Below are positions 10,431 through 21,766 of a stretch of 64,000 nt of DNA, piece by piece. The DNA is from Dactylellina haptotyla (taxonomy: Eukaryota; Ascomycota; Orbiliomycetes; Orbiliales; Orbiliaceae), in contig CM062379.1 in the NCBI GenBank assembly GCA_031310005.1, positions 7,130,001 to 7,194,000 on the forward strand. The letters run 5' to 3'. Each line of letters begins with the position of its first letter. The first letter of the stretch is position 1. The position numbers and the translations under genes are program-made. Under the pieces are notes generated by a model, which was not told the DNA's origin, did no database searches, and was given only the letters and a program-made list of their open reading frames with translations.

Positions 10431-13400
10431 ATGAACCACCTACACGAATTCATCAAACAAGACCTTGGGATCGAGCTGCAACAGCTGCTTCGCGACAGAG
10501 ACCAAGCTCGCGAACAGCGCAAACAACGGAAGCCCTCGACTACGACGGATCTTAAGAACTACCAAAACAAGCTTGTCCGACCTATCGATTGGAGCCCACC
10601 TAGACATGTTGTCACGCCGTTTCGGGACCACCCACAGTATGTTCAATTTATAAAGGTAACAAATAGCGGACACAGTAAATAGTGAAGAACGAAGATTTTT
10701 AATTTACCTCTGTCCTCGATATAGGTTAGATCGAATCTTGAGCCTGGTATTTCATTTAGCGCAACGGTTGGCGATGGAGTTGTATCTATCAAAGCCTTTT
10801 TTAAATTCAACGCTGCTGGCAACTATGAAGACCCTCAATTCGTATCTGCGCTGCGGCAGGTGCGAGTTGGAACAATTCTCTGTCTAAAAAAATACCGGTT
10901 TCGGTTTCTTGGAACCTGTTATAAAGGCTTCTCAGAAGGCTTGAAGAGGGAAGATCAAGATGGGCTAGCGCTATCTGTGAAGTCTCACCTATGTCGTTCC
11001 AACTTGAAGAGTTTGGGCTACTATTCAAATGTAGCAACAATGGGCGGCTATCGACTCGCTCGGGACCTACCCCCCTTAACGGAACCATCCTTGGAAATTC
11101 ATGATTTCCAAGTTCTTGGAGGAGACGACCACATATATGGAGAGACCCAGGAAATATCAAAGGATCCAGAAATCAAGAATGCTTGTGACACTCTTCCCGC
11201 ATCGCCTATTGCCCTACCACATCCAGAACAGTGGTCCCGGGTGTTCGTCAATGCAATTGCAGAGATATGGTACACCGAGCTGGCGTGGCTTGTCTTCTCA
11301 CAAAACTTGACTCCTGAAGAAAACACAAACTTATTCGAAACTAAGACTACCTTTTCTCGAAAGTTTCGGCCTAGCAAAAAACCCATCTTGAAGGCTGCCA
11401 AGATAGCCACGCAGAATGTTTTTGAACCCATTTACGAGGGAGACGCCACGATTGGTCGTCTGTTCGAGATCAAGCGGGTTTTCAACGATACGAAACCTAT
11501 ACTAGAATCCAGATCGCAAAACCTCCCTCCGAGATTATCTTACATCCCTGGCACCCGTCGACCGATGCCAACTAAGGAATCTCGATATCCCATAAACTAT
11601 CGTTCTTCTAGCAGTGCGGTCTCGTCTCAGGTTGATGATTTTGGAACACAGTCCTTCGCAACCCAGTTTCCAGCTATGCAGAAGGCATCAAACCCTTCAG
11701 CATTTGATCTTGTCAACATTGATCTTGAGCGCCGCGTCTCGCGCTTCAAGCTAGGCGAAATTGCTGACCAGGAATATGCCAACTTCTGTGAAATTATCCG
11801 CAGCTTCTACGACAAAGTCAAAGACGGATGCTTCCAAGAGAAACAAGAGCTGGGAATAATCTATGATCATATATCGGACTTCTATGCCACCCAGACTTTA
11901 AATAAACTTACAATTTTGAGGTCTCAGTCTCGTGAAGCTTCAGAGCCCGCTGTGAAACCCAACCCGGTTAGAGCCTCAAAGCAGAGCCAAGCTGCCCCAG
12001 AGCCATTACCCGTCAAAGAGGCTACTGCGACACCATCTAAAACTCAAAATTTACTAGGCTTAGAGCGCCTAAAGGCCATGCTAGCTGCAGCGAAGTCTCC
12101 GAGCACTAGTATTGATAACTCTAAATTGGCATCTACTCCCCGAAGTTCTGGATCACTAACGCCTATCGCCGTTGAACCAAGAGAGAAACATGGGATCAAA
12201 CAGATTGTTCCAGCTACTTCAAGACAGCATTCCGCGATTCCAAATCTCAGGTCAACGGAGGTAGAGAAAGCAGCACCTCCTAGGGTGCAGCCCGAGGTGT
12301 TACTCCCTCGCAGCGAGCAGAAGAGTTTACCTACAATCAAGGCAAATAATAAGCACCGACATCAATCTTCTCCTACGGTCTTGGATAAACAGCTCGAACC
12401 GCCTAGTTCCACCCGAATCAGTGATGCGTCGCGAGCGCAGCGTACACGGCTTATGGAACAGGAAAAATCTGAATCCACACCCAAAAGTCGTCGTCGTCAG
12501 GTTCCACCACCGGTTGATATAGAAAAACGGTCCCCCAAAATCAAAGTTGAGGAACAAGAGCCAGAATTTATACAGGAAGATTTTATAGTCAAGCCGGAGC
12601 CACCAGCGCCGGGGCCTGTCCAACGACAACCAATTCAAACAGAACCTGATAGAGATGTTCTACCGGATGCTCCTGCCGTGGTGCCAGCGCAGCCATCTGA
12701 GCCAGAGGATCTGTTAACTCGTATTACCAGAATGCTAGACTTGATCCATAAGGAACAGGAGGTAGACAGGGTACGACAAATCCGCTTTAATGCATTATGC
12801 CTTTTTCTAACACCGGTTATACTAGCTTCTCCCCGAACGAACCAGAGTTCCTAAAGACCAAGCAGCGATGCTCTCTAAAAGCTCTTGTACGAGCCCTCCA
12901 ATACAACTACCCTAGTAAAAGCTTAAATACTAACGACGAATCTTATAGCACTCTGGCCACCCCCTAAGGTTGAACTTCAGAAGCACTCTCTCGCCACCCA
13001 AACGAAACGGGCTCTGAAAGGTGCGCCTCCGCGTAAGCTCCAATACCCTCGAGACTTTGAACCATATCATTCTACAATCGAATCATGGTCTACACAAGGG
13101 CCTCGAGAGCCAGAGCAGAACGCTAACACCACTGATGTACGATCAGAACCTCAAGCTACGAGGGAACAGCATGTTTTCACCCTAGAAAATCAGCCAGAGG
13201 CGACGGAAGAGGATCAAGAGGTTGATTGGCCGCCTACGCCACCGTCACAACTGAAGCAACCTAGTGCTGTGAGGGTGGCTGAAGAATTACAAGATGATGA
13301 AGCAGAGGAAGAGGATTCGGACGCTGAGTCTATCTTGAACAACGAGCCGCCTCCTGGGTCGTCGATGGAGCCACCTGTGGAACCCTCTCAGCTGGCTCCT

Positions 13401-14165
13401 ACCCAGATGTCTCTTCGGGCCGGCGCATCTAGGGCTATTGCCAGCTCAGCAGCTCCGGCTAGAGGAAAATCTTCGCCTCCAAGGGCTCGACCTATGGCGT
13501 TTGGTGCCGGTAGCTCACCTCCTGCATCTAGTATGCCCGCAACCCCTCACGACGAGACGGATGAAGAAGGTGATAAGGAGATGATCGGGAGAGAGGAGGA
13601 TGAAAAGAAGGTAGATGAAGGAGAGGATGAGAAACCTGAAGAAGAAATACAAGTTCTCCAGACACAAACCCAACCCTCCCAAGAAGATGACGAAGATGTA
13701 TTCGAGACCGCAGGAGAAAGTCAAGAAGGGACATTGCCTGAACGGCAAGAACAATCCCCGGAGCGAATTATTTCATCTTCTCAACTTAGTCGACCGACAA
13801 CACCTACGACTTCTCCAAATGCTACGAAACGAAAGGCTGACGAATTGGAGAGTTCGCCCGTTAAAGCCGGGTCGCACGCCTCGCCGAGAATCGTCCGTAT
13901 CAAGGCCTTGAAGACCGATGATGAACCAGCGAACCGGAACCTCAGATGTTTAACAAAGGTATTTAAACATCATCTCCCTAAGAGTTTTAAAATTAGAAAC
14001 CTAACTTTTTTTGACTTTAATTAGAACTTCGAGGCCGCCGCGAGAGCTGGTAAAACAGGCATCCGCAAGACTCTGAAGATATCTGACGCTGAGCTTGATT
14101 CATCAAAGCTGAATACAGAAGAAGAGAGGATCAGGAGGGAGAGAGAGAATTTTCTAAATTCATAA
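10431..14165 (+). CDS. Putative shelterin subunit of TPP1/Tpz1/Est3 type (N-terminal OB fold)
   Basis: Five exons with matching phases: 10431-10655, 10725-12770, 12826-12886, 12949-13958, 14025-14165; about 1160 aa. The N terminus opens with a helix (MNHLHEFIKQDLGIELQQLL) followed by a beta-rich block: YVQFIKV, ISFSATVGDGVVSIKAFFKF and VGTILCLKKYRFRFLGTC. This resembles the OB fold of filamentous-fungal TPP1/Est3 proteins, which bridge telomeric DNA-binding proteins to telomerase. The remaining 1000 residues are disordered, rich in Ser, Pro and acidic residues, with a short helical stretch (LLTRITRMLDLIHKEQEVDR) split by intron 3. Fungal TPP1 homologues have the same layout of small N-terminal domain plus long tail. 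I chose ATG 10431 because it puts the first helix at the N terminus; ATG 10266 is an alternative. Function is inferred from a weak fold-level match; another OB-fold protein is possible. Confidence 0.5.
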
Positions 14166-14617
14166 CGTACTTTAATTACCTGCATAAAAGGCGTCTGGTC
14201 ATCAATCATCTCATTATGTTTTTCGTTTAATACCCATTTTTGCATTTTTCTTTTCTTGTCTTTAGACTTTAACACTTTCAACCTTGCGCCACTACAGATA
14301 TGTTTGAGGGCTTACCTATGTTCACCTTACACCGTACTGACACTTCGACAAAATTGGTCTGAAAATCTTAGACTTAGACCTCACTTTACCTTAATGTAAT
14401 GTTAATATGCTAGCTACCAGCTACTCTTCTAGTAGCCGGTCTCATTCGGAACCAGCTGAGTTCAATACCGAACTCCTGTGTTGCCCCACTACACCCACCT
14501 GAAAATTACCACAAGAAATCCAATATAAACCTTTCGAGCACCATCCTAAGACCCGAGCGGGCATCGTATACCTCCCCGCGCTCGTTAGATATTTACAACC
14601 CGAACCCCTTCCAAAAA
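14166..14617. other. Intergenic, promoter region of the NAA38-like gene
   Basis: About 450 bp. No coding or repeat structure was seen. Confidence 0.45.
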
Positions 14618-15035
14618 ATGGACCCATCAGTCCCGGGCGAAGCCCTCCTTCAAGCCTTCATCGCCAAAACCCTCCGCGTAACAACCAAGGACACGCGCAT
14701 GTTCGTCGGCGAGCTGAAATGCACCGATCGTGTGCGTGGCCCCCACTCTACGATTTGTTTGCCCAAACAGCGCGGCTCAGATGTGAACGGCACTAACTTT
14801 TCCATTTACGAGGGGGGAAAAAATATAGGAAGCAAATCTTATCCTTTCGCAAACGCACGAATACCGCCTGCCGAAGTTTAAACCGGAGAATGTGGGGCGG
14901 AAATTGGACCTTTCGTCGCGATTTTTGGGACTGGTGGTTGTGATGGGCGGCGATATTCAGAAGATTGAGGTCGAGAATATGGATTTGGATGGGTTTGGGG
15001 AAGGTGCGAGCGGGAGCGACACTGCGATGGACTGA
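14618..15035 (+). CDS. NAA38: LSM-domain protein, NatC auxiliary subunit Naa38 (Mak31/LSMD1-like)
   Basis: Two exons, 14618-14731 and 14829-15035, separated by a 97-bp intron in phase 0; 106 aa. Spliced sequence reads through the Sm1 motif (KTLRVTTKDTRMFVGELKCTDREANLILSQTHEYR across the junction) and the Sm2 motif (RFLGLVVVMGGDIQKIEVEN). The phrase FVGELKCTDR followed by NLIL and HEYR is typical of LSMD1/Naa38 rather than of spliceosomal LSm proteins. Naa38 is the small subunit of the NatC N-terminal acetyltransferase, which works on ribosomes with Naa30 and Naa35. The C terminus ends in a short acidic tail. Read without splicing, the first exon runs into an early stop, so the intron is essential. 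The gene faces RPS11, with 644 bp between the two 3' ends. Confidence 0.85.
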
Positions 15036-15679
15036 CTATGTATTATAGAGTAGGCTGGGGTGGAGGGATAGCACAGAGGGGAAAAGCGAGCTTGAGCTTT
15101 GAATACTTACGGTTGGGCTATGTGATAATGGGGTTTTTATAGAAATGACGGGGCATACAAGCTGCGGATTTCTAGAGGTTGGCGTTTTTATCTAGCATGA
15201 CGGGTTTGTCACATATATATAATATTTTGGATAATAGAAAGATACCCATTTCTACAACTAGCACAGAAGTTCCTTCAGGACTTTTTTTTGTTTTAACTTT
15301 TCGAACGGCGCGAATCGCGCATCCCTTGTGGTATTCAAGATTCCCTAGCAAATCCGGTGATGGTTCGTATTTTTGGTAGAATATGATGTACACAAAAGGG
15401 CGGATGATATGAAGCTATAATAGTAGCATGACGCTAACGGGGAATCTCAAAAGGAGAATGGATGGATGGAGGAGGTTTGTGTGGTTGAGGCGTAGAATCG
15501 TATCCCATCCCGACGATAATAAACCCGATATCATAACATTGTCGGCATAAAAAAAGAGGTGGTGGTGTATATGGACAGCGGAGGAATAAAAAAAAAGTAT
15601 ATATTAATAGCGGAAAAAGAAGAAGGTTCTCAGCGACGCCGTTAAATGAACATTAATCCCAAAGAGAAAGAAAATTCAT
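15036..15679. other. Intergenic between convergent genes
   Basis: Carries the 3' UTRs of the NAA38-like gene (plus) and RPS11 (minus). Homopolymer A runs occur around 15547-15595. No gene was seen. Confidence 0.5.
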
Positions 15680-16452
15680 CTAGAACTTGGAGAATTGCTT
15701 GGAGCCCTTGGCCTTCTTGGTCTGTACTCTCAAGACGTTGAATCGGACCTATTTTGGATATTCGTTAGCATTTCTGGGTTTCCTTTCGGTTTGACTGTTG
15801 TGAATCGTCGCGGGTCTCGTTCAAATGGTGGTTGTTCTAAACGTACAGTCTTGCTCAATGGTCGGCACTGGCCAACGGTAACGTAGTCACCGTCCTCGAC
15901 ACGGAAAGCGGGCGAAACGTGGGCTGGTACGTTCTTGTGTCTCTTCTCGTATCTGTTGTACTTGGGGATGAAGTGGAGGTATGGTCGGCGGATGACGAGG
16001 GTTCTGTGCATCTTGGTGGAAATGACGGTTCCGGAGAGGATACGTCCACGGATGGAGATCTGGCCGGTGAATGGGCACTTCTTGTCTGTGTTACGCCGGC
16101 AGCAGGTCAGTAAAGCTCTGCTTTTTTTTATATAATAAAAAATCACGTATATCCCCCAATGTAACTAGCTCGCTCGATCTTCTTCAATTCGATGTTGGTT
16201 TCAAATTATCGAGTTTGCGATCTTTTGTTGGAGCATGGTGACATTCTACTATCTCGTCGTAGGAAGTGCATCCGTACCAATGTAACCACCATCGATGGCG
16301 GTCTTTGGGGTCTTGAAGCCCAATCCGACGTTCTTGTACCATCTTCGTCCCTTGCCGGCCTTCTTCTTCTGGGCGGACGCCTTGTGGGCGAGGAAGATAT
16401 GGGGTTGCTTCTGGAAAGCACGTTCCGACTGGACTGTTAATTCGGTGGCCAT
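15680..16452 (-). CDS. RPS11: 40S ribosomal protein S11 (uS17)
   Basis: Three exons: 16452-16278, 16085-15847, 15748-15680; introns of 192 and 98 bp; 160 aa, the usual length for eukaryotic uS17. Splicing the first intron in phase 1 restores the family sequence [17 protein letters not shown], and the second restores [20 protein letters not shown]. Universally conserved blocks include [40 protein letters not shown] and [13 protein letters not shown]. Component of the small ribosomal subunit body; binds 18S rRNA. Intron-rich structure near the start codon is normal for ribosomal protein genes of filamentous fungi. The upstream region carries a doublet of TTAGGG (see that entry), which suits co-regulation with other ribosomal protein genes. 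Confidence 0.97.
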
Positions 16453-17155
16453 TGTTGCGGTAGGGTTTGGAGGAGTGTCGACGGGATGCAAGTGTCGGCG
16501 GGGATGTCGGATTTCGAGGTTGTCGGAATTTGTCGATGGAGGCTTCGGGCAGCTATTTTGTTCGAGATTGTCTGTCGCAGCCAATTTGCACGCAGAAGGG
16601 CAACACACAACGTCTTAGGGCTTAGGGCTTTCCGGATGCGGTAATAGGCGATATCAAACAGGTGTTGGGGGAAAGAACGACAAACATGTGTTGCGAGAAC
16701 CAGTATGCGTTGTGTGTGTTTATTCTGCCCGATCGGGACTAGCGTGATGGCGCCCAACGTCATGTAAACAAAACAACAACAAACGGGCGCGTCGCCCGAC
16801 TTTCTCGCCGGAAATGTGTTGGCAGGAGCAACCTTCCCACTTACCCTTCCAAAGTGCGCATATCATCCCACCGACGACATCATCGTTTTTTTTTCGGGCG
16901 CACGCTTGTTTATTGGGGCTGTCGGGTTTGCCACTGGCTGCTATTTCTAACGATACCGTCCTTCTGACAAATCGATTACTCCGACCAGCTACTTCACTTA
17001 CAGCCTTCACTTGCGAATTGTCAACAAACCCTCGTACCTCATGATAGCTTCATAGTTGGTACATTCGTATGGGAACGAAACTCATTTACGCATACCGATA
17101 ATACTACTTTTACCATTACTCAAACACCTCTCAACCAAACATAACTACCACCACC
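16453..17155. promoter_or_regulatory. Bidirectional promoter between RPS11 and SPC105
   Basis: About 700 bp between two divergently transcribed genes. It contains the TTAGGG doublet on the RPS11 side and a pyrimidine-rich stretch before the SPC105 start. Short open frames here look like chance. Confidence 0.6.
16615..16627 (+). promoter_or_regulatory. TTAGGG doublet (possible Tbf1-type site) upstream of RPS11
   Basis: Two TTAGGG hexamers separated by one base, 163-175 bp upstream of the RPS11 start codon. TTAGGG is the binding motif of Tbf1-type telobox Myb factors, which in several fungi bind ribosomal protein promoters. Seen: the two motifs and their position. Inferred: the factor. Confidence 0.5.
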
Positions 17156-20100
17156 ATGTCGGATCCTTTAGTAGGGAGAAAGCGGGGCTCCCGGAAATCA
17201 ATCGCCTTCCAACCCTCTTCATCGCTGTCCAAGCCTCTGGCCGACGATAATAAGGAGAACGGCGGGAACAGAGCTGCGGGATCTAAGAAGTCGCGTTCGA
17301 AGTCTCTTGGTCCCGGCGAACTCCAGAGACTATCCGCTGAAGAGAAACCCGAGAAGGTATTCTATCACCAAAATCCGACTGTCAAGCCTTGAAACGCTCT
17401 CTAACAAGACTTTCGAACTCAGGTCATTAAATCTATATTGCAACCTGCGATCCCTATTTCACCTCTCCAGCAAATCCCATCCTTCAATGGCAAGGCGGCC
17501 AGCAAGATTAAGGCCCTTGCGCCTCCGATCCTGGTCCCCCTTAAAACCGAATTGGAGCAACAGCAAGCGCGTCAGCAGAGAGAAGCACAGCGCTCGGCTG
17601 CCATGAGCCACAGAGAAAACCGCAGAAAGTCGCTAGGAGGCAGGCGCGTCAGCTTCAACCCAGAAGTTACTATGCACGTACTGGAGGAACTCAGGGTCTC
17701 GAATACCCCGCCATCTATAGAGTCAAATACAACTAAGACGCCGGGTACGCCAGCAACACCGGCGCCAGCCAACAATGATACATCCTCGTCAGAAGCCGGT
17801 GATTCAAGTGGATCTGAACAGCCTGCAACCCCGGAGAAGCAGCTGGAACACTCGATCCCAGAACCAGAGTCCGCAAGACTGGAGCACAAGAAGGAAAACA
17901 GGAGGCCAATGACCCCTGTGGCTAGCTATGATCGAACAGAAGAGTTTACGAGCTCGCCGACCCCAAGCTCCGCGTTCTCGTCTCCTGGAATGACAGACGA
18001 AGCGGAGACGACCCTAGCTCCAGAAGATAGCTCAGACGAAGATGATACTGGCTTGATTACTGTGGTCTCACCCTCAGTCACCGTTCGAACAGACGCATCA
18101 GATGACGATAGTGACGATATGGATCTCGTCGACGATAACGAGGTGACGGCTACATTTACGCCGTGGATCGCTCGCGAACACAATCACCCGCGCCTCAGTC
18201 ATCCAGAGACCGGTTTTACATCCGCTCCACCTAGGCCCCAAGATTCGAATCCTGAAATGCCATTTTCCGGACGACGTCACGACCACCCTAGACTCAGCCA
18301 TCCCGAAACCGGGTTCTCATCCGCCCCAAGACAAGCAGAATTTATGCGCCAGGAAAATGACGAAGACGATGCCACCATGGAGATCACTAGAGTTGTTGGA
18401 AAGGGCGTGCTCGCTAGTCCCTCGCCGGCGAGGATTTCTCATGATGCTATGGATGATGACATGACGATGGAGTTCACACAAGCCATCGGTCCCGGAATCC
18501 TTGGTAATCGTAGGCTGTCTACCGTTAGCGAGGCTACCGACGACGAAGATATGACAATGGAGATCACAAGGGCCATTGGACCCGGACTTTTGTCGGCGAG
18601 AACCCAACCGATCTCGTATCCGACTTTGCCTCGTTTTAGCCCTGAGCAGGAAGACGAAGACCAGACGATGGAGCTTACTAGGGCCATCGGAGGGATTAAA
18701 TCTACGCTCTCTTCGGATCACGATCACGATGATGAAGACGAGGAAATGAGCATGGAGTTGACAAAGGTTATCGGGGGAGTTCTAGCTAGCCGTGCGCAGC
18801 AATATCAAGAACCTGAAGATGAGATGACTACTTCTATGGATATGGACATGACTGTAGCTATCGGTGGCATCATTCAGCAAGCACGTTTGGCCCCACCGCC
18901 ACCAGCACCTCCAGTAGAGCTCACTCCTGAACCGGAACCACAGAGCCCGACCATCAATACTGATCTGGCTGCTGTTACCATGAGCGTCAATCCTTCGCTT
19001 TCTGCACTCGTAGCAGAAGCAAGAGCTCGTTCCGCAAGTGTTACAAGCACACCACCAACAGCTAAAACGCCAACCAGGGGTAGAAAGCCATCCATGACGC
19101 CGCAGAAAGCCAAGGAGGGCACTCCGAAAACTAAAGACGCTACTCCAAAATCGGCCGGCAGAGTTCTTAGGTCAAGGACTACAACTCCACAGGTCGAGGC
19201 GCCACCAGCGGCAGATGCCCCCAAAGAGCCTGAACCTGAAGATACTGTAGCGCCCGAGGTCTCTACACCGAAAACTACCTCTAAGGCCGCTCAAGACGTC
19301 ACTACGCCTCAAACTACCGAACCAGCCACTGTTCCTCCCAAGAAAACTGCTACGCCAAAACCCGCGCCAACTCCAAAGGGTACTACGCCTAAGACCGCGA
19401 CCCCTCGACGTAGTGCGAGAACCCCAATTCAACAGCAAACAACCCCTACTCCCAAATCCACAACATTAGCGGGCTCTGGCAAGGTAGCCGTCCTCGACCA
19501 TGGCCTGTCTGCCAAACGACGACTTGCAGGGATCGCATCCCCAGGTGTACATCTGACCAATATGAACGTTGGACTCAAATCACCTAGCGCTCGGGCTACT
19601 GGCGTCGGCATCTCAAAGGCCGGAATGGGATCTCCGTCAGTTCGAAAGATTCTTAGCGCAAGAAAGAGTCTCGGAATCCAAGAAATGGAGCCTTTCTCGC
19701 CTGGCGTTCGTCCTCTTTCACAGCTATTGAAGGACCTGAACGAAAACAACAAGCAGGATGACACGGATGAGATTGCAAAGGGAGCCGCAGGGATAAAGGA
19801 GATGTTGGTGCGGATGACACCCAAGAAGTCAGACAAGGAAAAAGAGCAAGAGAAGGGTGGGAATGAGAAGATTGGAGAATCGTCAGGCCGTCCTAAGCGA
19901 ACATTTGACGCTGTCAAGGAGGACTTGAAGGCTGCTGCTTGGCCGACACCGAAGAACCTACAGGAAGTAGCTACAGGGAGTCCCGCGAGGAAGAAGAGAA
20001 GGAGCTTGGAAGATCAAACCGCTCCTCCCACCCCTGTTGAAAAGCCTGCCGTCCGATTCAACGTTGAAGAAGTGGAGAAGAGCAAGGCAGTTCAAGATGA

Positions 20101-21766
20101 CGATGTCTTCGCGTCCTCGAAGCCTAACACCCCTGTTGTTGCGAAAAAGGCAACTCTCATCTCCCTTGCGGCATCAACAGACTCTGAATCCATGGATGTT
20201 GATACGGATGCGGATGATGCTGATGTCCCCAAGATGGCCATGAAAGAATTTTTGAATATGGTGGGAATCTCCTTTATGGATGGCATCACCTCTACTCGAC
20301 ATCGCCGACAGACCGGAGCAATCTTGGGTCTTGGAGTTGAGATGCCAGACGAAGAAATCTCGATCGCCGATCAAATCAACGGACAACTTACGATTCGACC
20401 GTTCCTCGAGCTTTACGAGCACGTATGTACATTCTCCTGCCCACCTACCATTATTGGCTTAGTACTAACGAACTACGTTTGAATACAGTTGCAACGAGAA
20501 CTCAAGCGCTCAAATAAGGAGGGCAAGGAGATGTTCAAGCAGATTGAAAAGATGGTGTTGGAGGAGAACCCGCGGTTGTTCCGGGAATACGTCCTCGCGC
20601 CACCAGATGTACGTGCGGTCATGGATCTGCAGTTCAAAAACATCAAGTCGTCCTCTAGATTGGAGGCGCGTGGGGATTGGTATACCTGGCGACGAGGGCT
20701 GCAGGAGACCATCATGGCGAAAGCGCAGGAGAACTTGACCGCACTGAAGGAGGACGGGAAGGTTATAGAGAAGCAAAGGGAGATAGTGGATAGCTTGGAG
20801 CCTGTGCTGACGACAAAGCATAAGGAGCTGACCGAGAAGGTTGAGACTTTGAGGATGCGGAAAGAGGAGATTGAAGGGAGTGATCCTAAGGAGTTGGAGG
20901 AGAAGCGGGCTGCTTTGATAATTTCCAAGAGGAAGCTTGAGGAGAAAAAAGCGGAGTTGGAGAAGGTGCTGAAGATGAGCGAGGAGTTGGAAGGGGAGGT
21001 TAAAGGACGAGAGGAGAGGAGAGAAAGATGTTTGAGCGCTATCGAAGATGCGGAGAAGGTCGCAGAGGCCAACAAGGGGCATACTGAGGAGGAAGTTGTG
21101 GGCAGTATCGGTATGTATTCTTCTCTACCCTTTAAACTGTTATTTTTTAAGAGAGTGACTAACGTGCAATCCGTAGAACGTGTCCGAGAACTGCAAGAGA
21201 AGACTGGCTGGATGCTTAAGAAAGCAGAGAGCCCATGCTTTCTCGTGATGGTTTACAAGAAGACCTTGCAAGTTCGATTCAACGCTCAACAGCCAGGGAG
21301 CACCGAACAACCTGTTACCATCACCTTATTGAACACGGTGATTCCAACAGTTCAACAAGAGTTCTTTGTCGAGGCGATCCAGGCTTCCGCACGGGATGGT
21401 AAATTCGGCAAGTTCAAGGATATGTTGAAGCACATCTCCGAGAGATGGGATAGAGCCGTATCACTTATTGGAGAGATTCAAAAGGTTGCCGGACCATACC
21501 CGAATCGCACTGCCGTTAGTGCGGAGAAGGGTATGGTGTTTACGGCAGACATGCTGGTTATGGAGAAGAAGGCGAAAGTTAGAGTGAACTTTAAGGTTTC
21601 CAAGGAGGTGATGGAGCCGGTTGAGATCCGTGCTGAGACGGTTTACGGCGAGGGAATGAGTGGGTGGAAGTTGGACGAATATCTTGAGAGGGTCGTGGAA
21701 GAGGAAGGGAAGGGGTGGAAAGAGGCGATGAGGAGCTTGAGGAAACAGCTTGCTAGTGGGAAGTAG
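17156..21766 (+). CDS. SPC105: Kinetochore scaffold Spc105/Spc7/KNL1
   Basis: Four exons: 17156-17356, 17423-20422, 20489-21110, 21177-21766; 1470 aa. Near residue 140 is GRRVSF, the RVSF site that docks PP1 phosphatase. Between about residues 380 and 545 there are six MELT-like repeats (ATMEITRVVG, MTMEFTQAIG, MTMEITRAIG, QTMELTRAIG, MSMELTKVIG, and a degenerate MDMTVAIG). When phosphorylated by Mps1 such repeats recruit Bub3-Bub1 for the spindle checkpoint. A disordered Thr/Pro/Lys-rich middle follows, then the Spc7 domain: MKEFLNMVGISFMDGI, a long coiled coil (about residues 1080-1270) and the C-terminal RWD region that contacts Mis12 and Zwint/Kre28-type partners. Acts at the outer kinetochore. 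All three introns are exactly 66 bp; intron 3 has no in-frame stop. Divergent from RPS11. Confidence 0.95.
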
